Assembly (NCBI GenBank): GCA_039698075.1
Contig: JBDKTJ010000120.1
Location: 1 to 35,503 of the forward strand
Origin: JAJFVC01 sp039698075
GTDB lineage: Bacteria; Planctomycetota; Planctomycetia; Pirellulales; Thermoguttaceae
Length of the DNA: 35,503 nucleotides
Reading direction: 5' to 3'
This document shows, in pieces, positions 17,556 through 25,767 of this stretch. The notes beneath the pieces were generated by a model. That model was not told the origin of the DNA, did no database searches, and worked only from the letters and a program-made list of their open reading frames with translations. A program made the translations under genes and the position numbers. Positions within the stretch are counted from its first letter, which is position 1. Every line of letters begins with the position of its first letter.

Positions 17556-18119
17556 ATGCTGATCCAGATGAAGAAGGTTGTTGGCTCTCGACTCCTCGGG
17601 CGACTGAGGGGGAAGACCGACTACGCCAAAATATGCCACGAACTGGCGGCAGCCACGCCGGGGGAAATTGTCATTCTGGATTTTCATGGCGTCTCGCTGA
17701 TAGCCGGATCGTGGGCAAATGCGATGCTGGTGTCATTCTACCGCCAAGCTGTTGAAGATCAAATGGACACCTTCCCCGTACTGGCCAACATCGACTCCGA
17801 GTGCTTGGACGATTTGCTTTTGGTTGCTGATTGGAATCACCAATGCTATCTGCATGTGAAAGACTATGGAAATAGACCGGATAAGGCCGACTTGATCGGC
17901 TCCCTGGATTCGGTTCAGGCAAAGACATTGAAAGTGGTGCTTGAATATGGCGAAGTGACTGGAGCCAAGTTGGAACAACTGCGGCCCCAGGATAAGGTAA
18001 AAGCTACGGCATGGAATAATCGGTTGAAAGACCTCTATAAGAAGCGACTTCTTAGACGTAGAAAGCAGGGGCGGGAACAATTCTACAGTCCAGTGGTGAA
18101 GGAGATCGTTTATGGGTGA
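17556..18119 (+). CDS. STAS-like (DUF4325) protein with winged-helix C-terminus
   Basis: 187 residues. The N-terminal part matches the DUF4325 STAS-like pattern: strand 'EIVILDFHGVSLIAGSWANA' followed by an amphipathic helix (about 35-70). The C-terminal part (about 125-187) reads as a winged helix: 'KVVLEYGEVTGAKLEQL', then 'AWNNRLKDLYKKRLLRRRKQ' and a hairpin wing 'REQFYSPV'. DUF4325 proteins usually pair with GHKL ATPases, and such a gene lies 41 bases upstream. The pair could sense a signal and control DNA binding through the winged helix. It overlaps the next ORF by eight bases. Confidence 0.7.
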   Translation: MLIQMKKVVGSRLLGRLRGKTDYAKICHELAAATPGEIVILDFHGVSLIAGSWANAMLVSFYRQAVEDQMDTFPVLANIDSECLDDLLLVADWNHQCYLHVKDYGNRPDKADLIGSLDSVQAKTLKVVLEYGEVTGAKLEQLRPQDKVKATAWNNRLKDLYKKRLLRRRKQGREQFYSPVVKEIVYG

Positions 18120-18468
18120 CAACCTTTTGGAAGGCCAAGTTAAGAATTCACGCAAGCGGCGTGATCGTGCAATGACGGAAATGCAGTTGCCGTCTCTGTT
18201 GTATCGTCCTGAGCTTGTACGGCAGGTTTTCACAGTAAAACCTGTGGACGGTGCCTTGTTTGAAGAAGGAGAAGTGCTTCTTGCCGTTCGCACGGGTGAT
18301 GGAGCGAGCATCGATGTTACCCGTGACTATGATCGAATTGGCGTCATTGAAGGCGAGGCAGCCAGGGTTCTTGGTAAGGCGTTAATCGACACAGGAGTGG
18401 CGAGGCTACGAATCGGCGAGGTTCTTAGCCTTTCAGGAGCCGGAAAAGCCGAGATCGTCATGGAGTAG
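18112..18468 (+). CDS. Unknown small protein in the ATPase/STAS block
   Basis: 118 residues. The start overlaps the end of the STAS-like gene and the stop lies eight bases before the next start, so it belongs to the operon. A basic N-terminus ('VKNSRKRRDRAMTE') is followed by a probably beta-rich body ('LLAVRTGDGASIDVTRDYDR', 'VARLRIGEVLSLSG'). No family is recognised. An alternative start at the internal Met21 would remove the basic leader. Confidence 0.65.
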   Translation: MGDNLLEGQVKNSRKRRDRAMTEMQLPSLLYRPELVRQVFTVKPVDGALFEEGEVLLAVRTGDGASIDVTRDYDRIGVIEGEAARVLGKALIDTGVARLRIGEVLSLSGAGKAEIVME

Positions 18469-18476
18469 ACCGTAAC

Positions 18477-19607
18477 ATGCCTGTTTCTGCCCAACTTCGG
18501 AAAACCTTGCGACCACATGGCGTTGTGGCCGCTACGTGCCAACGCTGCTGCTTTCACGGTGTGTGCGGTGGTATCGAATCCGAGTTGGCTTTGTTCAACT
18601 GCTTCGAGCTTTGCCAATGCCATAAGAGGCAATGCGACCGGCAGACATGCAATTCCGTTTGTCCCTTAAAGAGTGATTTTCCTCTGCGACTGGCGGAAGT
18701 TCGAGGCATGTGCTTCGATAATCTTCGTCCAATTGAGCAAAAGCCGCTACGACTGCCGCGCTATATCCCGCTCATCGATCATAGATACCGCCGCAGCCAG
18801 CCATTGAAATGGCCGATAGTTGCAATTACCACATACAAACTATTTCGCCTCAGGAACAACAAGAACGAATATCGGGCTATTGGCGAAACTCCGCAACAGA
18901 TTCGACAGGCGTTTGGTTTGGCTTCTGACACACAAATCCTTCTTGTAGGCGTGGCAAATGATCCTGCTCTTGAGAAATACTGGGCTTGCCATCAAACTGA
19001 CCAGGCTCCATCACAGATTGAGAGGCTGGGCGTTTTAGGAGCGATTGGTCCAAACTTCTCGCATTTTCTCGATGTGCCACGAACGGACAACTTGTTCAAT
19101 CGCAAACGTCAACTACTTTGCCTCGAAGAACTTTACAATGCAGGTGTTTGCCCAATCCCACATCTCAGTGCTGCGGCTCCAGGTGACTGGCATTTTTGGC
19201 GTACCTATCTCCAAGAGAATCCAAGCATCAACACCGTTGCGGTCGAGTTTCAAACTGGTAACAAGAATTGGACTGAGGGGAAGAAGGTGCTGGAGGAGAT
19301 CGCATATATACAGACGCAAATTGGCCGTCCACTGCATTTACTGATGGTTGGCGGTGGCCAATTCATCACAAACGCTGCGGAGAGTTTTGAACAGCTTACA
19401 CTTGTCGATTCTTTTCCATTTATGAAGGCGATGAAACGTCGTTCATTTGTCGAAGGGGTTACTCGTCGCATGTGGCAGGAAAGCTACAGCCTGGAACGAC
19501 AGCCGCTAGATGATCTCCTATACCGAAACATTGATGGATATAGCTCTTGGGCCGAATCCGCCGTTTGTCGAGTTCAATTGCAGCACAACTGGCCGAGGCC
19601 ACGATAA
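18477..19607 (+). CDS. Cys-rich DUF4417-like protein (possible TIM barrel)
   Basis: 376 residues. The first 80 contain 11 cysteines, in 'CQRCCFHGVC', 'CFELCQCHKRQC', 'CNSVC' and a final Cys79, which points to a zinc- or iron-sulphur-binding module. The remainder resembles DUF4417 proteins: 'IPLIDHRYR', 'GAIGPNFSHFLDVPRTDNLF', then 'GVCPIPHLS', 'INTVAVEFQ' and 'PLHLLMVGG', spaced as in a beta/alpha barrel. The biochemical role of this family is not known to me. It sits in the middle of the ATPase/STAS block. I am confident it is a real gene and moderately so about the family. Confidence 0.6.
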   Translation: MPVSAQLRKTLRPHGVVAATCQRCCFHGVCGGIESELALFNCFELCQCHKRQCDRQTCNSVCPLKSDFPLRLAEVRGMCFDNLRPIEQKPLRLPRYIPLIDHRYRRSQPLKWPIVAITTYKLFRLRNNKNEYRAIGETPQQIRQAFGLASDTQILLVGVANDPALEKYWACHQTDQAPSQIERLGVLGAIGPNFSHFLDVPRTDNLFNRKRQLLCLEELYNAGVCPIPHLSAAAPGDWHFWRTYLQENPSINTVAVEFQTGNKNWTEGKKVLEEIAYIQTQIGRPLHLLMVGGGQFITNAAESFEQLTLVDSFPFMKAMKRRSFVEGVTRRMWQESYSLERQPLDDLLYRNIDGYSSWAESAVCRVQLQHNWPRPR

Positions 19608-19680
19608 GGCCAGATACAGTATTCAGAAGCAGTGTATGTCATTCTTTGCAGGAGCAAGTTGCCAGAAGGGAGATCAAGCA

Positions 19681-20715
19681 ATGGAACTATTTCGACTCTA
19701 CGCCTTTGAGGTTACGCCTCAACGAAAGATAGCCTCGGACGAGAGAGCGTCTCCGGCTGGCGGTGCCTTCCCCGTCAATACCGAGATTCAAGAAATCTTG
19801 GACAATCTCTTGGTTTCGTCGAAGTTGCCGACCCAAGCCACGGTTGACTTCCGGGCCGATGGGAGTGCCAATCTCCAGCAACGCAGGAACATTGTTCGTG
19901 AACTCGTCATGGACTTTGCGTTCGGAACGCCGCCGAAGGCAAAGGCTGCTACTCAAGCTCTGGCACAAAGACTGGGCGGGGTGATGGATGATCGGTCCCC
20001 ACCTACGCTTCTCATGCTCACCGCCTCCCGAAATGGTTCGGATCGACGAGCAACACTATGGGCATTTCCACAAGATGAAGGGTTCCAATTTCGTCCGAGC
20101 AGAAGCGGGGCAAGAATCAAGGTGCTAAAAGATATCTTCAGCAGGTCGTCCCGCCTTCGAAAAGCAGCTTTGTTTGAGGGCAAGAAACGTCGGATGGACT
20201 TCTGGAGTGGTCGCATTCTCGATCTTCAGTCAACTGGAGGCTTCGGAAAGGCTGCGGACTATTGGATCACGAGCTTTCTCGAATGTAGATTTGGAATGGA
20301 GGGTGAGGCTGGAACGAAACTCTTGGCGAAGTACCTGCAAAGTACCTACGAGTCCGTCAGCGGCACTGATCGGGAACAACTCTACAGTGCGATGGTTGCC
20401 ATCCGAACCTCGCCCAAACAAACCTGGTCGATGGCCCAGTTCGCAAGGCAGTATCTTCAGGATGACGTGAAAGAACGTTTTGTGCAATCGGTTTCACCGG
20501 AACAACTCAATTTGTCGTTCAAGTTCCAGCGGGATGTCTTTGAAGCCAAGTTGAATTTCCGTGTGTTTCAACTGGAAAACAACATCTATGTATCGGCCCC
20601 CTTTGACACTGTTGGGGATAACAAAGCGGTAAGGATTCTTGACGGCCAACAGCGGAAACTGCGATGTGAAGGTGTTGTGGTCAACGAACAGGTGAGGTCA
20701 CGCCGTGGTGGATGA
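19681..20715 (+). CDS. Unknown protein in the ATPase/STAS block
   Basis: 344 residues from the ATG at 19681, which has AGGGAG about nine bases upstream; the frame is open back to 19510 but that would overlap the previous gene. No family is recognised with confidence. It appears soluble, with mixed helix and strand, and has a central 'TLLMLTASRNGSDRRATLWA' strand pair. The C-terminal half is rich in charged helices ('EQLNLSFKFQRDVFEAKLNF'). The layout is loosely reminiscent of nucleoid-associated NdpA-like proteins, but this is only an impression. It overlaps the next gene by 11 bases, so the two are coupled. Confidence 0.7.
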   Translation: MELFRLYAFEVTPQRKIASDERASPAGGAFPVNTEIQEILDNLLVSSKLPTQATVDFRADGSANLQQRRNIVRELVMDFAFGTPPKAKAATQALAQRLGGVMDDRSPPTLLMLTASRNGSDRRATLWAFPQDEGFQFRPSRSGARIKVLKDIFSRSSRLRKAALFEGKKRRMDFWSGRILDLQSTGGFGKAADYWITSFLECRFGMEGEAGTKLLAKYLQSTYESVSGTDREQLYSAMVAIRTSPKQTWSMAQFARQYLQDDVKERFVQSVSPEQLNLSFKFQRDVFEAKLNFRVFQLENNIYVSAPFDTVGDNKAVRILDGQQRKLRCEGVVVNEQVRSRRGG

Positions 20716-22882
20716 TCTTCACAACGCTTATGAGGCCCGCCTCTCCCTGCTCACCCATGTGGCCAATGCCTTGGAGCAGGAGACGAGAGACTATTTATCG
20801 GAACTTGTCAATACCAACCAAGTTCGTTTTCGGCTATTGGAAACAGATGACTTTGTGACGAAGGCAAAGCAAAGCCGTTCTGCTGATCCGTTGGTCGAAA
20901 TTGAGGACCAAATTGTCGGCTCTGTGATGGTTCGGCCAGATGCACCACCAGCGGTTGAACAGCGGTTGCAGGATGTGTTTTCCGCAGTTCAGGGCAATTG
21001 GCAAGACAGCAGCGACAATGGAGGGGCCACGTTCCCGACTCGCTGTCTTTTATGCCTCATCCCACCTCAAGTCAAACCTCCAGGCTGGGACGCTAGGAAT
21101 GACGTGCCGAAGACATTTGAGTTGAGAGTGTGCGTCGATCCAACGCTACCCGCTCGTCCGCCGGATACCGGTGATGTCATTACGACTGCTACGGAAGGAC
21201 GTGTTCTCTTTGGACTCCACGGTATTCGGACACATGCCGATTGGTATTCGGATTTAACAGATCTCGGGCCAAAACACGGCTGGCTCGTGCGAACGGGCCG
21301 ATGGAGATTTGGCTACTTCCCTATCTGGCTATTCGTGCTCCCATTTGCCAGAGAAATGAAGGTGCGGTGGTTTCGGAAGGTCTATCGGGAGGAAATCCAA
21401 GACAGAGACGTAGATTTGGTTGATGGACAACACCCTTCGATTGTTGCCCACAGTTTCGGCACCTACATACTCGGAAATGCTCTTCTGAAATACGATTGGT
21501 TAAGGTTCAACAAGGTGATCCTGTGCGGCTCGATTCTTCCCCAGGACTATCCCTGGGACAGATTGATTGAGCGTGGCCAAGTTCAGACAGTGCGGAATGA
21601 ATATGGTATGAAAGACCCTTGGACTCGCTTGGTGCGATGGTTCGTAGCGGGAACAGGTCCATCAGGCCGATACGGTTTCACATGCTCACACGAGCGGTTT
21701 GAGCAGGAGGAGTTTGCCTACGACCACAGCGAATATTTTGAGAAAGGGCACATGGAGGCGAAGTGGTTTCCCTTTCTTGAGTGGCAGTTGCCACTCGCCC
21801 CTTTCACAACCATCAGTATCGGAAGATCACAATCAAGCCGTCCGTGGGTACTATATGCAGCCTATGCAGTTCTAATCTTCGTGTTTGTACTCATAGCCAA
21901 ACGTTGTGGTCTATACGATGGCATTGCTGGCTTGTTTGCAAGAGTACCAGCCCACACGCAAACAACCTATTTTGAACAGCGAGATAGTTTCACAAGGAGA
22001 ACTACGCCAAACGCCATATATAACGAATGGAATGATTCGGCAAAAAAAGAGTTGAAAAAGCATTTGGAGAGAGGCGGGTTGTCCAGAGTTGCAGACCGTC
22101 TCGTAGAGTTAATGGACGTTTCGATTCTTATTCAAGCAACACCTGCATCTGATGGGGAGCTACGGGTAGGAGACTCACGCTTGGGTGGAACACCTGACTT
22201 GCCCGACAACATAAGTTGGCCTGAGTATAATGGCGTGGCGATGGCGTTAGTTGCCCAATTCCGCCTGGATGATATTGCTGCTTACAATGTTGACGAAAGA
22301 ATTCCACCAAGAGGAATGCTCTACTTCTTCTGCGAGACCGAAGCAATAATGACAGGTACAGATGGGATTGGGACTTGGAAAGTAATCTACTATTGTGACA
22401 ATCCGAGTAGCCTTAAGCCAGCATCCATACCAGCCACGTTGCCAAAGAAAAGCCGTCTTCGCATGTGCAGAGTGGCTTTTGCCAATACAATCACATTACC
22501 ACCAGCAGAAACAAAAGAAATCGAACTGTTGAAACTGACGCCAGTGGAAGAGAAAAGATATGCCGCTTTTCCGGTTTACGGTTTTGAGGCCGTTCCATTT
22601 CACCATCTACTTGGATATCCAGCAACAATTCAAAACGATATGAGACAACACTGTTCGACTACATGGAACGGACTCGATCAGCAAAAGGAGAATCCCAAAG
22701 TTCATGGTACAACACAAGACCTGGAAAAATCCGAGTGGCGGTTACTGCTTCAAATTGATTCAGATAAGGATGGATTAGGGGCATTGTGGGGCGATGCGGG
22801 ACGAATGTATTTTTGGATTCGTGAACAAGATTTGCAGAAACGAGATTTCAGTCATGTATGCTTGATGTTTCAGTGTCATTGA
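20705..22882 (+). CDS. Multidomain membrane hydrolase fused to DUF1963
   Basis: 725 residues from GTG. Residues 15-100 resemble the start of a RelA/SpoT domain ('FVTKAKQSRSADPLVEIED', 'IVGSVMVRPD'), though the later catalytic part is not evident. Residues 165-345 are an alpha/beta hydrolase with 'LFGLHGIRTHADW', nucleophile Ser250 in 'IVAHSFGTY', and candidate Asp304 and His341. One membrane segment (about 381-398) separates these from a C-terminal DUF1963/YwqG-like domain (about 455-725; 'SRLGGTPDLPDNISWP', 'LLLQIDSDKDGLGALWGDAG', 'YFWI'). This architecture is new to me. It would be anchored in the cytoplasmic membrane and could be the effector of the upstream genes. Confidence 0.75.
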   Translation: MVDDLHNAYEARLSLLTHVANALEQETRDYLSELVNTNQVRFRLLETDDFVTKAKQSRSADPLVEIEDQIVGSVMVRPDAPPAVEQRLQDVFSAVQGNWQDSSDNGGATFPTRCLLCLIPPQVKPPGWDARNDVPKTFELRVCVDPTLPARPPDTGDVITTATEGRVLFGLHGIRTHADWYSDLTDLGPKHGWLVRTGRWRFGYFPIWLFVLPFAREMKVRWFRKVYREEIQDRDVDLVDGQHPSIVAHSFGTYILGNALLKYDWLRFNKVILCGSILPQDYPWDRLIERGQVQTVRNEYGMKDPWTRLVRWFVAGTGPSGRYGFTCSHERFEQEEFAYDHSEYFEKGHMEAKWFPFLEWQLPLAPFTTISIGRSQSSRPWVLYAAYAVLIFVFVLIAKRCGLYDGIAGLFARVPAHTQTTYFEQRDSFTRRTTPNAIYNEWNDSAKKELKKHLERGGLSRVADRLVELMDVSILIQATPASDGELRVGDSRLGGTPDLPDNISWPEYNGVAMALVAQFRLDDIAAYNVDERIPPRGMLYFFCETEAIMTGTDGIGTWKVIYYCDNPSSLKPASIPATLPKKSRLRMCRVAFANTITLPPAETKEIELLKLTPVEEKRYAAFPVYGFEAVPFHHLLGYPATIQNDMRQHCSTTWNGLDQQKENPKVHGTTQDLEKSEWRLLLQIDSDKDGLGALWGDAGRMYFWIREQDLQKRDFSHVCLMFQCH

Positions 22883-23367
22883 GGTGCGAATGTGGAATTT
22901 ACATTTACCAAGCATGGCGTATTCTTGGCATCACCGAGGCAATGAAACCGTTTCGGTGGTGGACGAACCAAAAACGGAAAATCAAACGAAAAGTCGGCTA
23001 TGAATCGGAGACGGAACGATTGATTCGGAATGGATTGCCGAGGCCAGGAGGGTGTTTGGCTACAGTTTTGATTTGGGGTCGGCGTTTTGGTGATGGCGGG
23101 TTTGGCGTGAGCAAGACAACAAACAATCGTACAAATGGCTGATGACTTTTCATCATTCAGGATGATGGCAAACTTATTGAAAGGGGCGAGAGAGAATATG
23201 ACGCGGAGGAACTGCAATAAGAGCTTCTGGCGAACCGTGGATTTGGTGACGATGAATCAACATCGGGTCAAAAAGAATGGATGACCAACATGACTCGTCG
23301 TGAACAACCCACATCCGATAAGAAAGTTGTCTCAAAACCAAGATAGTGTCTGTCAATATGCTGCAAA
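22883..23367 (+). other. Gene-less stretch with traces of degraded coding sequence
   Basis: 485 bases with no intact gene. Short peptide-like runs appear in shifting plus-strand frames: 'DSEWIAEARRVFGYSFDLGS' near 23016, 'DDGKLIERGEREYDAEEL' near 23161, and 'LLANRGFGDDESTSGQKEWM' near 23224. Frame changes and stops interrupt them. This looks like a decayed gene, possibly the former upstream part of the small ORF at 23368, but a non-coding origin is possible. Confidence 0.35.
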
Positions 23368-23520
23368 ATGGAGAAGGGCGAGAAGTGGTTTTGTGTCAAA
23401 ATTACCGACAGCGTCACAAAAGCCGCTGTTGTGCATAATATCCTCGATCACAAGCTGCCCCTCTTGCGGAATAGCCCTATCCACGGGAAAATGGTCTCCA
23501 TCGAGGATCATTCCTTATGA
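23368..23520 (+). CDS. Small ORF coupled to the nucleotidyltransferase gene
   Basis: 50 residues, starting 'MEKGEKWFCVKITDSVTKAA' and ending 'VSIEDHSL'. Its TGA overlaps the ATG of the next gene (ATGA at 23517-23520), the usual sign of translational coupling. No clear ribosome site precedes the ATG. It could be a small antitoxin-like partner of the nucleotidyltransferase-HEPN protein, or the surviving 3' end of the decayed gene before it. No family is recognised. Confidence 0.45.
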   Translation: MEKGEKWFCVKITDSVTKAAVVHNILDHKLPLLRNSPIHGKMVSIEDHSL

Positions 23521-24395
23521 AAACCACCCTCCCACAACGCTCCGAGCATGTCGCCGAACAGCTTGCTGCCATCACGAACGTGGTTCGTGAGTTGGTCGGC
23601 GATGATCTGGTTATGGTGGTCCTTTTCGGGTCGTTTGCTCGCGGCGATTGGGTGCATGATCGTTACGTCGAAAATGAAGTGATTTACGAGTACAAGAGCG
23701 ATTTCGACTTGCTGGTTGTGACCGAAGATCGTGCCCATGCCACAGTGGATGGGGAGTTTCGATTGTGCGAGGCAATCGACCGGCGGTTACGAAACCTGGG
23801 ACTCGACCGGCCGAGTTCGTCGGTGATCGTCGAAGACATCGAACACTTGAACAAAGACCTCCGGCGCGGCAGCTACTTCTTCGTGGACATCAAGAACGAA
23901 GGGGTGTTGCTGTACGACAATGGTAAGCACACGCTGGCCGAACCAGGGCCAATTGATCCGGTTGAAAGCCAGCAGTACGCCAAGGAGGATTACGAGCACT
24001 GGTTCACCAGCGCCGGCAATTTTCTTCTCGATTTCCAGAACGCCTTAAATCGAGATGATACCAATAATGCCGCTTTTCATCTTCATCAAGCCACGGAGCG
24101 ATTCTTGAGCGCCGTTGTTCTGACGTTTGCTCGCTACAGGCCAAAGACGCACGACATCGAGAAGCTGGATCGGCAGGCTAGCAATCTGCATGCTGACTTT
24201 TTCACCGTGTTCCCCCGTGGCAACGAACAGCAGAAGCGGTGTTTCGATCTCTTGAAGAAGGCTTACATTGACGCTCGCTACAACCATGATTTTGCAATCA
24301 CCAAGGAGGAACTCGAATATCTTGCCGGTCGCGTGCAGAAGTTGCAGGAGTTGACCAAGCGGATTTGTGAAGAGAAGATCGCGGGCATGGTATAA
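23517..24395 (+). CDS. Nucleotidyltransferase (MNT) fused to HEPN domain
   Basis: 292 residues. The N-terminal minimal nucleotidyltransferase has 'VLFGSFARGDW' (GS at 38-39) and 'SDFDLLVV' (Asp62, Asp64), the GSx-DxD active site. The C-terminal HEPN domain (about 150-285) has 'HLHQATERFLSAVVLTFAR' and 'LLKKAYIDARYNHDFAIT'. The classic Rx4-6H RNase motif is not present, because only Tyr-Asn separate Arg254 from His257; this HEPN is more likely a binding than a nuclease domain. In separate MNT/HEPN pairs the MNT partner AMPylates the HEPN toxin; here they are fused. The upstream small ORF is coupled to it. Confidence 0.85.
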   Translation: MKTTLPQRSEHVAEQLAAITNVVRELVGDDLVMVVLFGSFARGDWVHDRYVENEVIYEYKSDFDLLVVTEDRAHATVDGEFRLCEAIDRRLRNLGLDRPSSSVIVEDIEHLNKDLRRGSYFFVDIKNEGVLLYDNGKHTLAEPGPIDPVESQQYAKEDYEHWFTSAGNFLLDFQNALNRDDTNNAAFHLHQATERFLSAVVLTFARYRPKTHDIEKLDRQASNLHADFFTVFPRGNEQQKRCFDLLKKAYIDARYNHDFAITKEELEYLAGRVQKLQELTKRICEEKIAGMV

Positions 24396-24425
24396 GCTGC
24401 CGCGTCAGTCGTTGGATTCGGCAGC
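24396..24425 (+). terminator. Weak hairpin after the nucleotidyltransferase gene
   Basis: The arms GCTGCCG and CGGCAGC (7 bp, 16-base loop) start directly after the TAA. No T-run follows, so it is at best a 3' stabilising or Rho-related structure. The remaining bases to 24623 hold no supported gene. Confidence 0.25.
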
Positions 24426-24623
24426 CAACCAGTCTTGATACGGCAGGCCCGGCTCGGCCGCCGAAAAAAACGACATGGGCCATTAAATTGACCCCACCCT
24501 CCCTGTCGGATGGTGTTTTGCGTCGAATCTGAGGGGCTTGGCGTCGTTTCTGTTGCACGAACAACGGCAATGGTCGTCGATATGTCGGCGCAGGCGACGC
24601 AACAGAAGGGCAAAGAGAAGCGT

Positions 24624-25229
24624 TTACGCCGATGCAAAACGGCCAAGAACGCGGTAGATTGTCGGGCGAGAAAGCCCCACGACGCGGGAAATTTCAGAGA
24701 TTCCCTTGCCTTGGTCATGCAATAGCTTGATTGTCCGTTCCTTCTCTTCCGTGAGGGTCACGCGCCGACCGGGTTTGCCACCGCCCCAAGTCTTGCCGGC
24801 GGCACGCGCGGCGGCTTGACCGGCAAGGATGCGTTCCGCCCTGACTTCCGTCTCGAATTGGGCGACACTGGCAAGCACGTTTGCCATGAGTCTGCCGGCC
24901 GGGGTCGAAAGGTCAAGCCCGTCTTTCAACGATACAAGGTTGACTCTTTTCTCTTGGAGGTCGGAAAACAGACTGGTCAACCCTTTCGCCGTTCTGCCAA
25001 GCCGGTCAATACGCCAGCATACGACGGCCGAGACTTTCCCTGTCTGAATGTCCGATTCCAGGGCACGCCAACCCGGTCGGTCCATCGTCTTGCCCGTGAA
25101 ACGGTCACGATACCATCGGATGGGCTGGTCTTGCGCGGCGGTCCATCGTTCCAGGTCGGGCAATTGACTGCGAACGTCTTGGCCGTTGCGTTTACTGACC
25201 CGGCAATAAATGGCGACGTGTTGCATCAT
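24624..25229 (-). CDS. Serine recombinase (resolvase/invertase family)
   Basis: 201 residues. The catalytic domain begins 'HVAIYCRVSKRNGQDVRSQ' with the catalytic Ser in 'RVS'. It continues with 'WRIDRLGRTAKGL' and 'STPAGRLMANVLASVAQFET', including the conserved Arg residues. A C-terminal helix-turn-helix ('KGISEISRVVGLSRPTIYRV') completes the small resolvase type. It would catalyse site-specific recombination between short sites through a Ser-DNA intermediate. Two ATGs are adjacent (25229 and 25226) with no strong ribosome site. Its direction opposes the flanking plus-strand genes, and it heads a module with four unknown genes. It is distinct from the integrase of the island. Confidence 0.9.
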   Translation of the reverse strand: MMQHVAIYCRVSKRNGQDVRSQLPDLERWTAAQDQPIRWYRDRFTGKTMDRPGWRALESDIQTGKVSAVVCWRIDRLGRTAKGLTSLFSDLQEKRVNLVSLKDGLDLSTPAGRLMANVLASVAQFETEVRAERILAGQAAARAAGKTWGGGKPGRRVTLTEEKERTIKLLHDQGKGISEISRVVGLSRPTIYRVLGRFASA

Positions 25230-25273
25230 TGGTTCTATAGCCTGTTGTTGACAACGAAATTGCGCGTAAGTCG

Positions 25274-25450
25274 TTATGCGGCGGGGCGGATTCGCGCGAG
25301 TAATGGGACTTTACAGTTTTCGGGCGGCTTGGCTTGCCATTGGTTCACGTCGGGGACTTGCACCGTGTAGGAATAGACAAGCACCTTTTGGGGATAGAGG
25401 GATGCGGCGAATTCCAACCAGTCGGCGCGAACGAAAGCAATTTCTTTCAT
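25274..25450 (-). CDS. Small unknown protein, coupled to the upstream gene
   Basis: 58 residues, starting 'MKEIAFVRADWLEFAASLYP'. Its ATG overlaps the TGA of the gene before it (ATGA), which strongly supports that it is translated. The composition is mixed, with a strand-like 'KVLVYSYTVQVPD'. No family is recognised. The stop lies 44 bases before the serine recombinase start. Confidence 0.6.
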   Translation of the reverse strand: MKEIAFVRADWLEFAASLYPQKVLVYSYTVQVPDVNQWQAKPPENCKVPLLARIRPAA

Positions 25451-25767
25451 GGCACCACCTTGACGCCCAATTCCGCCAACATGTCGGCCAGTGTGTTGCT
25501 TTCCTCTTGGAAAACGGAATGGAAGTAGTCTTCCCCGCTGTCCGATTCGATTCCCCAGAGGCCGGGGCTTTCGACCTTGACTAGAATTCGATCCCTGCCG
25601 TAGGGAATAGGCAATTCGACGGCCGCGCGAATCCCGACGAATTCAAACGCCCCTTGGCGGTATTGCTCCCGCCGGTCCTCAAAACCCTCTTGCTCCAGAT
25701 AGGACGTATCCGGGCAATCGTCGGGCACGATTCGGCGGCTAAAATCGCTCTTGAACATGGTAATCAT
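25447..25767 (-). CDS. Unknown protein of mobile-element type
   Basis: 106 residues from the ATG at 25767, which overlaps the TGA of the previous gene (ATGA); the frame is open further upstream, but that overlap decides the start. Its TGA in turn overlaps the next ATG. Acidic features include 'SPGLWGIESDSGEDYF' and 'EEGSNT'-like C-terminal helices ('TLADMLAELGVKVVP'). I have an impression of similar uncharacterised proteins in phage-like elements but cannot name a family. Confidence 0.65.
   Translation of the reverse strand: MITMFKSDFSRRIVPDDCPDTSYLEQEGFEDRREQYRQGAFEFVGIRAAVELPIPYGRDRILVKVESPGLWGIESDSGEDYFHSVFQEESNTLADMLAELGVKVVP

Noticed and set aside
16615..18119. Classical two-component sensor kinase
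   Set aside because: No phosphoacceptor His domain, membrane sensor or receiver domain is present; the ATPase neighbours a STAS-like protein instead.
24250..24310. HEPN toxin with Rx4-6H RNase motif
   Set aside because: Arg254 and His257 are only two residues apart, so the nuclease motif is not met; the domain is better called a non-nuclease HEPN.
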